A DNA stretch of 64,000 bases from Caballeronia sordidicola (GCF_000729995.1 NZ_JNFG01000020.1:372001-436000); one strand, 5' to 3'. Shown: positions 33,110 to 43,329, numbered from the stretch's first letter. Numbers and translations: made by a program. The notes: generated by a model not told the origin, from the sequence alone.

Positions 33110-34579
33110 CTAACCGCCCTCCACCGGCATCTCCTTCAACTCCACATCCGGCGCCATCGTATTCCCTGCGGCAGCACCCGGAACATTGACGGATGATTGC
33201 TCAAGCTGGTTGCTGCCCCTGCTTGCCAGCGCGGCGCAATCGCCCATTGGCAAACGCTTAACCACGGCGTACGCCACCAACATGGCCGCCGTGCCGAAGA
33301 TCGCGTTCCCGGCCGCCTGTCCAATCATCACACCCACAGGTCCATGCCGCATTCCGGCCGCGACGAACGGCACCGTGCCGATAGTCGCGCGCCCCCAGTT
33401 GAACAGGGTCGACAACAATGGCCGATCAAGATTGTTGAAGGTCGCGTTCGCGACGAACTGGCAGCCGACGAACGCATAACTCGCCACCAGCCACGAACAG
33501 AACGCCGTGATGATGACGGCGGTGTCGCCGCGCGCCGAGAACGCGCGGATCAAGCCACCCTGAGCTAGCGCCAGCACGACCCACGCAACCGCGACCGTCA
33601 ACAACACGAACACCAGGCTGTTGCGAACAGTTTCCCGAATCCGGTCCGCGCGTCCCGCGCCAAGATTCTGCGCGATGATCGGACCGACCGCGCCGGTCAG
33701 CGCATAGATCACCGCGAAGGCCACGGGCGTGATGCGGTCGATGGTGGCTTGCCCCGCCACGGCGGCAGCACCGAAACGCGCCATTGCATGGGTGACGTAT
33801 GCGCTGGCAACGGGTGTGGCGAGGTTGGTCAGCACGGCGGGCAGCGCCACTTTCATGACCGGCTGGCTGTTGGACCACAAGCGTTCAACGCGGACGCGGG
33901 CAATGAGATCGTTGACCCGGGTTGCACCATAGAGGCCGACAAGCGCGAGCGCAACGCGCGCAATATCGTTTGATATGGCCGCACCCGTCAGCCCGAGATG
34001 AAAACCGAAGATCAGGACCGGATCGAGGACCGCGGTTACGACCGCTGCCGTCAGCGTGACGGTCATCGCTCGGCGGGCATCGCCGACAGAACGCATCAGT
34101 GCCGCCGTGCACATGCCGATAGCGAGGAACACGTAGGTGGGCGCGGTGATCAGCAGGAAGCTGTGGGTCAGAACGCGCGTTTCGCCGGCCGCGCCGAGGG
34201 CGTTGAGAATTGGGTCGAGGAACAGGAGCGTGGCGGCGCTCAAGATGAGTGTGATGAGGATCATCAGCACGAGACTCGCCGATGCTACCTGCCTCGCTTT
34301 GGCCCGTTGGCCCGCACCAAGAAGCCGCGCAACCGTTGCGCTGACGCCTATGGTCATGCCGATGGAAATGGCGGTGTGGAAGAAGTTAACGGTCCCGGCG
34401 AATCCGACTGCCGCGGCAACCGACGTGTCGCCAAGCAGCGACACGTAGAAGAGATTCGCCAGATCGACCGCGAAAATGGCCATCAATCCAATCGCCCCGG
34501 TTCCTGCCATGACCACGACGTGGCGCAGGGTCGAGCCGTGTACGAAGCGAGCGGAGTCATGGTGGCGTTTTGTTGTCAT
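33110..34579 (-). CDS. MATE-family efflux transporter
   Basis: The start at 34579 gives 489 residues with about 12 membrane segments in two halves, the MATE plan. Polar-rich motifs include GFAGTVNFFHTAISIGMTIG in the first half and AGQATIDRITPVAFAVIYAL in the second. MATE proteins are inner-membrane Na+- or H+-coupled drug and metabolite exporters. The protein lacks other domains; the last 30 residues are hydrophilic. It converges with the type VI cassette and has no neighbouring regulator. Confidence 0.85.
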   Translation of the reverse strand: MTTKRHHDSARFVHGSTLRHVVVMAGTGAIGLMAIFAVDLANLFYVSLLGDTSVAAAVGFAGTVNFFHTAISIGMTIGVSATVARLLGAGQRAKARQVASASLVLMILITLILSAATLLFLDPILNALGAAGETRVLTHSFLLITAPTYVFLAIGMCTAALMRSVGDARRAMTVTLTAAVVTAVLDPVLIFGFHLGLTGAAISNDIARVALALVGLYGATRVNDLIARVRVERLWSNSQPVMKVALPAVLTNLATPVASAYVTHAMARFGAAAVAGQATIDRITPVAFAVIYALTGAVGPIIAQNLGAGRADRIRETVRNSLVFVLLTVAVAWVVLALAQGGLIRAFSARGDTAVIITAFCSWLVASYAFVGCQFVANATFNNLDRPLLSTLFNWGRATIGTVPFVAAGMRHGPVGVMIGQAAGNAIFGTAAMLVAYAVVKRLPMGDCAALASRGSNQLEQSSVNVPGAAAGNTMAPDVELKEMPVEGG

Positions 34580-34929
34580 GGTCGAGCATGGGTAGTGGAA
34601 GGTGGACCGGTGGACTGATGGACAAATCATCGCATGAATGATCTTTGTTTCCGCGGCTGCAAGGATGATTGTCCGACAGCACTCATTTAGGAGAAACGAA
34701 TGCAGTGTTATACGCGTGTTGTGGGAACAGTATCCTGCGCACGTTGCGGCTTCTCCATGTCAGGGCATTTTCAAGATGATCGATCGCCTACAATGTTTCT
34801 GGCCGCCGTGGCCGGACTCGCGACATGGCATTGAATGTGTCGGGAACGTGTCTTGCACGGCGGCTCCATGAAGCAGCGAACGCGCTGCTTCACAACGTTG
34901 TTGACTACGTCGACCAAGGGACAAACATC
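34580..34929. other. Gene-free interval
   Basis: These 350 bases between the divergently arranged MATE and DUF3597 genes have short open frames with no recognisable product. They presumably hold both promoters, but no element stands out. Confidence 0.35.
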
Positions 34930-35340
34930 ATGAGCATTTTTGGCACGATCCTGAGCAAGATCTTCCCTTCAAGCCATCCTGCTATTACAGCGCCCGCACC
35001 GGTTGCCGATCCGGCCGCGCCCCCCGCGGCAGACGCAAGCGCAGCACCCGACGCCGCTGCAGCGCCGGCTGCGGCCGCTGAACCGGTGGATGTCGAAGCG
35101 GTCCTCACCGACATGCAGGCTAATACGTCGGAGCAATTGAACTGGAGGACATCGATCGTCGATCTGATGAAATTGCTCGGTCTCGACAGCAGCCTCGGCG
35201 CTCGCAAGGAACTGGCCGGCGAGCTGCACTACTCGGGCGACACCGACGATTCCGCATCGATGAACATCTGGCTGCACAAAGCCGTGATGGAACAGCTCGC
35301 GGCCAATGGCGGCAAGGTGCCGGACAGCTTGAAGGGCTAA
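34930..35340 (+). CDS. DUF3597 family protein
   Basis: The ATG at 34930 gives 136 residues. The N-terminus MSIFGTILSKIF is followed by a long Ala/Pro-rich linker (about 20-60) and a helical DUF3597 domain with VDVEAVLTDMQA, LNWRTSIVDLMKLLGLDSSL, RKELAGELHYSG and MNIWLHKAVMEQLAANGG. The domain resembles small stress-associated proteins of proteobacteria; its function is unknown. A 7-base hairpin (35347-35365) follows the stop. Confidence 0.8.
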   Translation: MSIFGTILSKIFPSSHPAITAPAPVADPAAPPAADASAAPDAAAAPAAAAEPVDVEAVLTDMQANTSEQLNWRTSIVDLMKLLGLDSSLGARKELAGELHYSGDTDDSASMNIWLHKAVMEQLAANGGKVPDSLKG

Positions 35341-35346
35341 GCTTCG

Positions 35347-35365
35347 CGTCGCCCTTGTGGCGACG
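35347..35365 (+). terminator. Hairpin after the DUF3597 gene
   Basis: CGTCGCC at 35347-35353 and GGCGACG at 35359-35365 form a perfect 7-base-pair GC-rich stem with a CTTGT loop, six bases after the stop. No U-run follows, so intrinsic termination is only possible. Confidence 0.4.
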
Positions 35366-35502
35366 GCTGGCACGCGTTGGCGCTTGCGCGGGTATGGCAA
35401 GACGGCAGGCGTGCCAGCATGATTTCGCAACTGTTAAATCTGGGTGGCGTCATGCCCTTGTCACATTGTTTTGAATGACACTGCGCCATGAAATAGGCGT
35501 GG

Positions 35503-36636
35503 TTATCGCTCAAGCTTCAACGCCTTCCCATATCCCGTTAGTTCCAGAAAAGCGTGGCCTAGCGTTTTACCGTCACGACTCACCAATACCGCTCCCTCCC
35601 AATACACTGCACCAGTCGACTGGCTGGAGTCGAGCTCCTGATCGTCCATCAATGGATCGAGCTGCCACGTAAGCGCGCCGGTCCTGACCGTCTCCGATAC
35701 CGGATAAGACGTGCCGGTGCGCGGCGAGCGCCAGGTCCTGCGCGGCGTGAAGTCGACCTGGTCCCCATCGAATGCGCTCACATGCCCGTTTGCATCGCGA
35801 AGCGCTGCGTGTGACCAGACGGTCCCGCCGTTTTGTCCTCGCACCTTGAAAGCCATCAGCGCCGATCCGTCCGACAAATTGGCGCCTAGCCAGTCCCATC
35901 CCGTGGCATCGCTGCTAAGCACCGTGCTTGACCATTCGTGATCCAGCCACGCCGAGCCGGTGACTGCCGCGCTCAGGCCGCCCTTGCCGTTCGCGTTAGA
36001 AGCGTTGGACGCGCGCGTGACCTTGCCGCTCACACGCAGTTGCGGTTCGCTGTAGTAGTAGCTCGCTTGCGTGGCGAGCGGACCTTTTCTCGAGTAACCG
36101 TTGTCGCCTTGCAGCAGCGGTGCCTGAGTCGGCGTAAGCGACAGGTTCAGCGTGAAATCCGCGGCATTTACTGTGACGATGTAATGACCATCGGCGGCAC
36201 GCACGAGATGCCAGGCGTCGAGCTTGACGTCGGTGTTATCGGTCTTCGCATAAGCTAGATCGAAGCCCTGACGCGCGATCTTCTGATCGTGCACAAGTCG
36301 TCCCAATGAAGGATCGCCAAGCGCCGCATGAGCAATGATTAACTGCGACGGCGCGAACGCACCCGGGTCCGCGGGATCGTGCCCGGTCGCCGAGCGAAAG
36401 AACGTGATCTGGAAACCGAGCGGCTTGCCATCCGGTTGATTGAGCCAACCCGTTGCATACCACCACTCGGTGCGAAAGGCCGGATGTGCGCCTGTGTCTT
36501 GCGGGAAAATCAGCGGATGATCCGGCCTGACCGTGGCGAACTCCACGGCTATGGAGGGTGTGCTTGCTATGCAGCAAGCGCAGGCCATTACGACCCATCG
36601 CCACGCCTGATTTAAAGAGCTTGGAAGGCGACGCAT
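35503..36636 (-). CDS. AttH/CrtC-like lipocalin-domain secreted protein
   Basis: The start at 36636 gives 377 residues with a signal sequence (about 12-30, then TPSIAVEF). Family landmarks of the carotenoid 1,2-hydratase/AttH lipocalin-like group are TEWWYATGWL at about residue 55, the LGFQITFFRS strand, DHEWSSTVLSSDATGWDWLG at about 250 and SYPVSETVRTGALTWQLDPL near the C-terminus. In other bacteria such a protein is encoded with FtsX-type permeases and a LolD-type ATPase (Att-like systems), as here. It is probably a lipid- or hydrophobic-ligand-binding partner of the transporter. The start shares one base with the permease stop. Confidence 0.75.
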   Translation of the reverse strand: MRRLPSSLNQAWRWVVMACACCIASTPSIAVEFATVRPDHPLIFPQDTGAHPAFRTEWWYATGWLNQPDGKPLGFQITFFRSATGHDPADPGAFAPSQLIIAHAALGDPSLGRLVHDQKIARQGFDLAYAKTDNTDVKLDAWHLVRAADGHYIVTVNAADFTLNLSLTPTQAPLLQGDNGYSRKGPLATQASYYYSEPQLRVSGKVTRASNASNANGKGGLSAAVTGSAWLDHEWSSTVLSSDATGWDWLGANLSDGSALMAFKVRGQNGGTVWSHAALRDANGHVSAFDGDQVDFTPRRTWRSPRTGTSYPVSETVRTGALTWQLDPLMDDQELDSSQSTGAVYWEGAVLVSRDGKTLGHAFLELTGYGKALKLER

Positions 36637-39206
36637 CACCAGTCCTCCTTGACCGCTCGCACGGCATCGAGAGAAACCGCCTTGCGTCCTGCAACCACGG
36701 CTGTTGCACATGACGAGATCAGCATGACAAGGGCCACCGTGCTCAATACATGCCATGGAATATGCATCGACATGCTCCAGTGGAACGACTGTGGATTAAC
36801 CACAAACACCAGGATCAGGCTGATCGCCCACCCAAGGATTGATCCCACCGCAATACCAAGCGCAGTCAGCATGCCCGCCTCCGCCGCGAGGATCGCGAGC
36901 ACCTGACGACGCGTCACGCCGACGTGCCGCAACATGCCGAACTCGCGCGCCCGAGCGAGTGTCTGCGCCGAGAACGTTGCGGCCACACCGAACAGCCCGA
37001 TCACAATGGCCACCGCTTCCAGCAGGTAGGTCACCGCGAAGCTACGGTCGAAAATGGTCAGCGTGCGCGCGCGGATGTCGCCGGGTTCGGCGAACTCCAT
37101 CGCGGCGCCGAAGGGCAGTTTGCGCAGGCGAGCTATGACGCCTTCCACGCTTGCGCTTCGGTCCACAGTGATGGCGGCGTCGGTGGCGCCTGCGTCGCCC
37201 GTGAGGCGACGATAGTCTGCCAGCCGCAACTGAATCGCCCCCGTTTGCCGCGCGTAATCGCGCCACACGCCGGCTACGACAAACGTCCCGCCCTGTGTGC
37301 CAATAGACAACTTGAGCCTTTGCCCCAGCCTGTATCGATACAGGTCGACCATCGCTTCCGAGACCCATATCGGCGTCTCGCCGTCCCGTAGGGCGGACGC
37401 TGGAAGTACAGGGCCGGTCATCTGCATGGCTGCGCCCGGATCGGTTGCATCGATGTCACGCGCGAGCAGCGTCACCGCGGGACGGGCAGGGTCAAGCGTG
37501 AGATGCGACGTGCGATTGAACGCGGCATGCCTGATGCCGGGCGTTGCGGCAATTGCCATTTGTTGGCCGGGGCTCAGGCTCGCGGTGTTGCCATTGGCCG
37601 CGACTCGAACATACAAGTCCGCCGACAGGAGGTGGCTCAGCCATTCATCGACGGATACACGGAAACTCGCAACCATGATCGCCATCGCGACAATCAGCGC
37701 AAAACTCGACAGAACGCCGCCCATGGCGATCGATGCCTGCCCGGGTGCATTGGCGAGGCGGGCGAGCGCCAGCGTCGTGACGGCGCGCATACGGCGTTTG
37801 GCATGCCATCGGCTCAGGCCGGTGAACACAATCGCCGTGCATCGCGGCATCAACGCGATACCGCCGACTAGAAGCAATGCAACGGCTAGATAACCGAGGA
37901 TAGGGACATCGAATAACGGCGGCAGGAGCGCCAGTATTCCTGCGAGCGCGAGGCAAATCACTGCTGGCCAGGGCGACGACAGCCGCGCCAGCGCGCCTTC
38001 TTCGCTGCCCGCTTTGAGCGCCGCCGCCGGCCGTGCGCGCGCCGCTTCGAGCGCAGGGACGAGACTGCCGAGCACGGACACGCCGATACCCAACGCGAGA
38101 AATATGGCGCTTGCAAGAGGCTCGAAACTGACATGAGGCTGCACGCCCGGGAAGTAGCCGCCGCCGAGGTCGCTGCCGAAGAAACGCAGCGCGATGCTCG
38201 ACAGCGCGTAACCCAGTGCGAGGCCGAGCATGGAACCGGCTACACCGAGGAGCGCCCCTTCCATCAAAATCTGCCGTAGAAGCTGGTCGCGCGTATAGCC
38301 CAATACGCGAAGCATCGCGAACTGCGCGCGACGTCGGACGACTGCCAGCGCTTGCGTCGAAAACACCAGGAAAGCGCCGGTGAAAAGCGCTACCAGCGCG
38401 AGCACGTTCATGTTGATGCGATAAGCGCGCGAGAGACGGTCGGTACGGCTTTCATCGTCGCGTGTTTCGGCGACGACCAGTTGATTGCCAAGCCGCTCTT
38501 GCAACTCGCGTTTGAAGTGTTCCCGATCGACGCCGCGCTGCAGTTGCAAATCGACGCGCGAGAGTTTTCCTTCAAATCCGAAACGCCACTGCGCGGCGGC
38601 GATATCCATCACCGCGACGCGTTGTCCAGGCCGCGTCCTGACCAACCCGCCGGCCACTCGAAAACGGACAATGGACGTACCGCTAAGCAGCGCAACGTGG
38701 TCGCCGGGCGCCGCGTGAAGCCACTGTTGCGCAGCGGGTGAGAGGAAGATGGCGTCATCGGAGAGGCTATCGAGCGGACGCTGAGCAGACGGCACGCCGA
38801 TCAGTTCCGGCGTGATGCGGCTCGCCCTGAAGACGTCTATGCCAAGCACTTTCAACGCAGCGGTCTGGCCGGGCACGGTCACGTCCAGATCCAGCACGGG
38901 ACTGGCTAGTGCTACGCCGGGTGTTGTAGCGAGACGCGGATACCAGTGTTCATCGAAGGTGGGCTGTGCGCCGCGGACCTGCAAGTCGGCCTCGCCGGAA
39001 AGACTCTTGGCGGCGGCGGAAAATTCGTTGAATGCCGCACTGTTGATGAGCTGCACGGCATATCCGAGCGCGACGCCCAGCGCAATGGTTGCGATGGCCA
39101 CAATCGCCCGAGCCGGATGACTACGCCATTCCGCGCCGAGCAGCCAGCGCGCGAGTAGCCGGCCGCCTGCAATACGCTGCGAGGGTTGTGTCACGCGCTC
39201 GCTCAC
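36636..39206 (-). CDS. FtsX-like ABC transporter permease, large fused type
   Basis: This 856-residue inner-membrane protein has an N-terminal membrane segment, a periplasmic MacB-like region (about 50-260), three segments of an FtsX domain (about 265-400), a middle hydrophobic block, a second periplasmic region (about 520-720), and a second FtsX domain at about 735-850. Two FtsX halves in one chain are usual for Att/Ybbp-type permeases. FSTQALAVVRRRAQFAMLRV and SAQTLARAREFGMLRHVGVT mark the two cytoplasmic coupling helices. Its gene overlaps the ATPase gene by 4 bases and the lipocalin gene by 1. Confidence 0.85.
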   Translation of the reverse strand: MSERVTQPSQRIAGGRLLARWLLGAEWRSHPARAIVAIATIALGVALGYAVQLINSAAFNEFSAAAKSLSGEADLQVRGAQPTFDEHWYPRLATTPGVALASPVLDLDVTVPGQTAALKVLGIDVFRASRITPELIGVPSAQRPLDSLSDDAIFLSPAAQQWLHAAPGDHVALLSGTSIVRFRVAGGLVRTRPGQRVAVMDIAAAQWRFGFEGKLSRVDLQLQRGVDREHFKRELQERLGNQLVVAETRDDESRTDRLSRAYRINMNVLALVALFTGAFLVFSTQALAVVRRRAQFAMLRVLGYTRDQLLRQILMEGALLGVAGSMLGLALGYALSSIALRFFGSDLGGGYFPGVQPHVSFEPLASAIFLALGIGVSVLGSLVPALEAARARPAAALKAGSEEGALARLSSPWPAVICLALAGILALLPPLFDVPILGYLAVALLLVGGIALMPRCTAIVFTGLSRWHAKRRMRAVTTLALARLANAPGQASIAMGGVLSSFALIVAMAIMVASFRVSVDEWLSHLLSADLYVRVAANGNTASLSPGQQMAIAATPGIRHAAFNRTSHLTLDPARPAVTLLARDIDATDPGAAMQMTGPVLPASALRDGETPIWVSEAMVDLYRYRLGQRLKLSIGTQGGTFVVAGVWRDYARQTGAIQLRLADYRRLTGDAGATDAAITVDRSASVEGVIARLRKLPFGAAMEFAEPGDIRARTLTIFDRSFAVTYLLEAVAIVIGLFGVAATFSAQTLARAREFGMLRHVGVTRRQVLAILAAEAGMLTALGIAVGSILGWAISLILVFVVNPQSFHWSMSMHIPWHVLSTVALVMLISSCATAVVAGRKAVSLDAVRAVKEDW

Positions 39207-39910
39207 AGACTTTCACCAGCTGACCGCGTCGGGTTCCCGGCATGCAACCCATGCTCGCTCAGGATGAGTATCCGGTCCGCGCTGGCCGCTGCCGCCATGG
39301 AGTGCGTGACCATGATTGCTGCGGCGCCGTTCGCCTTGATCTCCGCACGGAACAACGAGAGCACCTCGTGCGCGGTCTCGGGATCCAGGTTGCCGGTTGG
39401 TTCGTCAGCCAGGATCAATGTGGGCCGATGCACAAGCGCGCGAGCGATCGCTACACGCTGCAACTCCCCGCCCGATAGCTGCCGTGGGAAATCGTCGCCA
39501 CGGCCACCCAGCCCAACGGCTTCCAGCAAGTCGAGCGCGCGGGCCGGTGGCGTGTCGTTGAGCAATAGCGGCAGCGCGACATTTTGAACCAGCGTGAGAT
39601 GCGGCAGCACGTGAAATGCCTGGAAGACGAAGCCGAGCTTTTGCCGCCGAAGGCGAGTGGCGGCGTTATCGTCGAGACTCGAAATTACTGTACCGTCGAT
39701 CAGCACTTCGCCGCTGTCGGCCTGATCGAGGCCCGCGATCAGGTTCAAGAGCGTCGACTTGCCCACACCCGAATCGCCCATGATCGCGACGAACTCCCCG
39801 GGATCAAGCGAAAAGTCGAGGTTTGCCAGTAACACGCGGCCTGCGCCGTACGCCTTGCTCAAACCGCGACATTCGAGTGCGGGCGGAACGCCATTGTTGC
39901 GAAGAGTCAT
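39203..39910 (-). CDS. ABC transporter ATP-binding protein, LolD/MacB type
   Basis: The start at 39910 gives 235 residues; upstream codons to 39997 are open but do not look coding. Walker A is GDSGVGKSTLLNL, the Q-loop is in FVFQAFHVLPHLTL, the signature is LSGGELQRVAIARAL, Walker B is LILADEPTGNLD, and the switch His is in MVTHS. It drives the FtsX-type permease encoded next. The organisation ATPase-permease-lipocalin is one operon by overlap. Confidence 0.9.
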   Translation of the reverse strand: MTLRNNGVPPALECRGLSKAYGAGRVLLANLDFSLDPGEFVAIMGDSGVGKSTLLNLIAGLDQADSGEVLIDGTVISSLDDNAATRLRRQKLGFVFQAFHVLPHLTLVQNVALPLLLNDTPPARALDLLEAVGLGGRGDDFPRQLSGGELQRVAIARALVHRPTLILADEPTGNLDPETAHEVLSLFRAEIKANGAAAIMVTHSMAAAASADRILILSEHGLHAGNPTRSAGESL

Positions 39911-40017
39911 GAAGATCGGGTCGTCAGTGAGGTGTGGACTGGCTTGCAGTCCTCCACTGTGACAGAGAAGCGCCGTACGCGTGCGGGGCACCGCCACGAC
40001 GGACCACTGACCGTCTT

Positions 40018-40812
40018 CTAGCGTGCGAGCTTCTCGACGTAAAACGCCGCCGTCTCGTAAGGAACCGTGACGACGTCCTTACCCGCGAGCAGCGGTTCAC
40101 TCGCGATCAGCGCCTTGACCTCGCTATCGATCTTCTCGCGCTCGTCGACGCCCAGCGCCGCAACAAAGCTGGTGGAGCGCACCCGGTTCAGGATCACGTC
40201 TTCCGGCGACCCGGTGTGCCCGACGCTGAAATGGTGTTCATTGAGCGGGCCGAAACCGTCGAACGGGAACGCGGCTCGCCACGCGCCTGTGTAATAACGC
40301 GGCGTATCGCTTTCCACCCGATTTACGATCGCGTCGAGCCGGGCGACCCACGGTACATTGGCATCCCGCAGATTCCAGATCAGGCCGAGCTTACCGCCCG
40401 GTTTCAAGACCCGGAGTATGTCCGCAAGCGCGGCGCGGGTTGAGAACCAGTGGAATGATTGCGCGCACACCACGGCATCAACCGATGCGTCAGGAAGCGG
40501 GATCGAATCGGCCGTGCCAGCGTAAGTCTCCACTTGCGGAAGCGCCGCGGACAGCTTGCCAAGCATGGCGGCGACGGGTTCGACTGCGATCACCTTTGCG
40601 CCCGTGCTGATCAGGCGCGGTGTGAATTTTCCGGTGCCCGCGCCGAGATCCACGACGCTCGTTCCGGCGCGAAGCCCGAGCTGATCACGCAACCAGGCCG
40701 CGATCTCGGGCGGATAGTCGGGCCGGCCGCGCACGTACGTGTCTGCTGTTTCTGTTGTCGCGTAGCCGTCTGCTGCGGCGTGGTGCACGCCATGTAATGC
40801 CTTGTTCATCAA
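40018..40812 (-). CDS. Class I SAM-dependent methyltransferase
   Basis: The 264-residue protein has the methyltransferase motifs: VVDLGAGTGKFTPRL as motif I at about 54-68, VIAVEPVAAMLGKL as motif post-I, DAVVCAQSFHWFS as motif II at about 110-125 and LKPGGKLGLIWNLRD as motif III. It resembles Methyltransf_11/25 family enzymes, including the UbiE-like group with unknown acceptors. A hydrophilic N-terminus precedes the fold. The gene stands alone between the Att-like operon and lptD. Confidence 0.85.
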   Translation of the reverse strand: MMNKALHGVHHAAADGYATTETADTYVRGRPDYPPEIAAWLRDQLGLRAGTSVVDLGAGTGKFTPRLISTGAKVIAVEPVAAMLGKLSAALPQVETYAGTADSIPLPDASVDAVVCAQSFHWFSTRAALADILRVLKPGGKLGLIWNLRDANVPWVARLDAIVNRVESDTPRYYTGAWRAAFPFDGFGPLNEHHFSVGHTGSPEDVILNRVRSTSFVAALGVDEREKIDSEVKALIASEPLLAGKDVVTVPYETAAFYVEKLAR

Positions 40813-40980
40813 GTGCTCCTGCTTGCTGGATTCATCTCGTTCGAAGCGTTTTTAAGGCGATGTCGCGAAAGGATAAGCAATCGCGCCGAGCTTTGCCACG
40901 CACGCCGGCAGCAATTTTAAACCCTTCACAGCATTGGAATCATCGCCGACGCGCATTGACAAGCGGACCACGGCCCGTTG

Positions 40981-43326
40981 TCATTCGTAATTCGAGAACC
41001 GCGACTCAGGTTCAGGCGGCGAAGGCAACGGCGTATAGCCCGGAATGCTCGCTTTAAATTGCTCGGACAGCCCGTTGTCGATCTTCGTGAGCCCCTTAAG
41101 CTGAAGCTGCAACAGGACACGAGTGGCGCTGCTGGCCGCGGTCGTGGTGGTGGACACGTTCGTATATTTTTGCACCGCGAGGCTGAGCGACCAGCAATCA
41201 GCGTCGTACTGAACGCCAAGCAATCCTGCCACCAGACGATGAGCGACCATGTCGTAATTGGCCTGTCCGACAGCATAGAGCTTGCGGCTCAGCGGCCATT
41301 GACCGGACGCCACGATCTGGTTTTCCGCCTCGTTGTCCAGGTCTTCATCGGCGCGGGTATAGCGGTAAGCAAGACTAAGCACTTCGCGATCTCCCGGTTT
41401 CCAGGTGAAGCCGGAGGTACCCTGGTCCAACTGGTCGTGCTGCTCGTCGTACTGGACCGCTTGCTCGGTCGTAAGACCCGGGCCTATCTTGAGCGATGCC
41501 CCAACGATGACGTCGCTGCCGCGAATATCCGTCACAGACGCGCCCGAATCCAGCGTCACTTGCGGATTGGTGAAATAGTATTGTTGGGCCACCACGAAGC
41601 GAGCCCGCTCATCTCCTGTCGCCTGATTGATGAACCGGGTCGTCAAGGCGGCCGTGACACGGTTCAGGTCTGCTACCCTGTCGCCGCCAACGAAGGTGTT
41701 GTCGGTGAAGATCTGGGCGAGTCCAAAGTCCTCCTCGCCTGTGTCGAAGACAGGTGCGAACGTCTGGTTGCGGTAAGGCGTGTAAACGTAATAAAGCCGC
41801 GGTTCCAGCGTCTGGATATAGTCCGTTCCGAACAGGCGAATGCTGCGTTCGAATACAAGCCCCGAGTCCAGGCTGAGTGTGGGCACATTGAATGAAAAGC
41901 TCTTCGGCTGTCCCGTTGGCGCGGTGCTTCCGATCGTAGACAGGTCGTAGGCCACGTAGTGCCACTGAACCTTTGGCGTGATGAACCATCCCGGACCGGA
42001 CAGCGGATAGCTGACGTACGGATTGAACGTGAAGCGGCTGCCCTCCGTGGAGTCGGCCGTGGAAATGGTGAAGCGCGTGGCGTCGGCTTCGGCGCCGAAA
42101 TCAAATCCGCCCATGTTGTACTGATTGTATTTAACGTCCACTTCCGGCGCACGATTGTAGGGCGGCGCGGTGCTGAATGATTGCCAGCGCTGCACCCGCG
42201 CCAGCACTGACCACGGCCCGTTGTTGTAAGTCACGCCCGCTTCCTGCTGGAAGATGTCCTGCCCATTGACTAACGATGCGGTATTCGAATTCAGGTCCGT
42301 CGTGACGTTGACGTCCGACACTTGCGAATAGTTAACGTACGCAGCCAGGCCGCCGCCAAAGTTCTGGTTGTGCTGGATGTTGATCGAATACCGGTTGGTC
42401 TTGGTGAGCGCGTCGTCGGGCAGATAGGCAATAGTCACCGAGCCCGAATACGTCGGCGACAAATAGCGGTAATTCGTTGTCAGCATCGCGCCGCGTTTGG
42501 ACATGTAGCGCGGCGTCACCGTCAAGTCGTAGTTCGGCGCGATGTTGAAATAGTACGGGACGGTGAGGTCGAATCCATTCGTCGAACTCAGCGAGAACGT
42601 TGGCGGCAGAAAGCCGCTCTGGCGAGCGCTGGACAAGGGGAACGACAACCACGGACTCGCGAAGATGGGCACGCCCTGAAAGAACAGCACGCCATTGTGG
42701 GCAATGCCTTCGTTCGACCCCTGGTCCATGTCGAAACTTGCCGCCTTGAGGTACCAGGCAGGGTCGGTTTCGCACTGGCACGCGGTATAGGTGCCGTGAT
42801 GCACGACTGAACGCTCGTTATCGATCAGGTCGATACTGTCGGCGCTCCCCGAGCCGCCCGGCAGATTGAAGTGATAGGTCGGCGTGGTCATGGTGCCCTC
42901 GTTGGCCTCGACCTGCAAATGCGCTTCGGGGCCGACAAAGACGTCGTAGTTGTCGACTACGCGAACATGGCCGTACGCATCGACCACATTACGGTCGATG
43001 TCGTAGTGAACGGCGTCGCCTCTGACAATGGTAGCGTCGCGCCGAAGCTCTCCATGGCCCTTGAGCGACATGTCGCGGTCCTCGTCGCCGTCTGCTGAAT
43101 CGCCGATGCCGAATACGGCCGGGGACGTGTTTGCCGGCACTGGATGCTCCGTCACCTCAGGTGCGAATCGAAGACCCCAGGGTGGGTCGATCGATTCCAC
43201 CTGTGCTGCGGCGCCGCTTAGTTGCGCGCGCGCCGGCGAAGGTGCGAGGGACATGACGATCGCCGCCGCGACGGCGACGTGACGCATGCGTGGCGTGACC
43301 CCGATGGGTGTTTCTGCTGACCGCAC
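40981..43326 (-). CDS. lptD: LPS-assembly protein LptD (outer-membrane translocon), probable second copy
   Basis: The open frame gives 781 residues from a GTG at 43326, three bases after the bamA stop; an ATG at 43287 gives a conventional signal peptide (RHVAVAAAIVMSLAPSPARAQ) and 768 residues, and is likely. The OstA/LptA-like periplasmic region is about 80-200 (GELRRDATIVRGDAVHYDI, YGHVRVVDNYDVFVGPEAHL), then the LptD barrel with FFQGVPIFASPWLSFPL, RQSGFLPPTFSLSS and strands to the C-terminus. It has a CxC in TACQCETD and one late Cys in ADCWSL. LptD normally lies beside surA-pdxA; here it follows bamA. Confidence 0.85.
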   Translation of the reverse strand: MRSAETPIGVTPRMRHVAVAAAIVMSLAPSPARAQLSGAAAQVESIDPPWGLRFAPEVTEHPVPANTSPAVFGIGDSADGDEDRDMSLKGHGELRRDATIVRGDAVHYDIDRNVVDAYGHVRVVDNYDVFVGPEAHLQVEANEGTMTTPTYHFNLPGGSGSADSIDLIDNERSVVHHGTYTACQCETDPAWYLKAASFDMDQGSNEGIAHNGVLFFQGVPIFASPWLSFPLSSARQSGFLPPTFSLSSTNGFDLTVPYYFNIAPNYDLTVTPRYMSKRGAMLTTNYRYLSPTYSGSVTIAYLPDDALTKTNRYSINIQHNQNFGGGLAAYVNYSQVSDVNVTTDLNSNTASLVNGQDIFQQEAGVTYNNGPWSVLARVQRWQSFSTAPPYNRAPEVDVKYNQYNMGGFDFGAEADATRFTISTADSTEGSRFTFNPYVSYPLSGPGWFITPKVQWHYVAYDLSTIGSTAPTGQPKSFSFNVPTLSLDSGLVFERSIRLFGTDYIQTLEPRLYYVYTPYRNQTFAPVFDTGEEDFGLAQIFTDNTFVGGDRVADLNRVTAALTTRFINQATGDERARFVVAQQYYFTNPQVTLDSGASVTDIRGSDVIVGASLKIGPGLTTEQAVQYDEQHDQLDQGTSGFTWKPGDREVLSLAYRYTRADEDLDNEAENQIVASGQWPLSRKLYAVGQANYDMVAHRLVAGLLGVQYDADCWSLSLAVQKYTNVSTTTTAASSATRVLLQLQLKGLTKIDNGLSEQFKASIPGYTPLPSPPEPESRFSNYE

Positions 43327-43329
43327 GGG

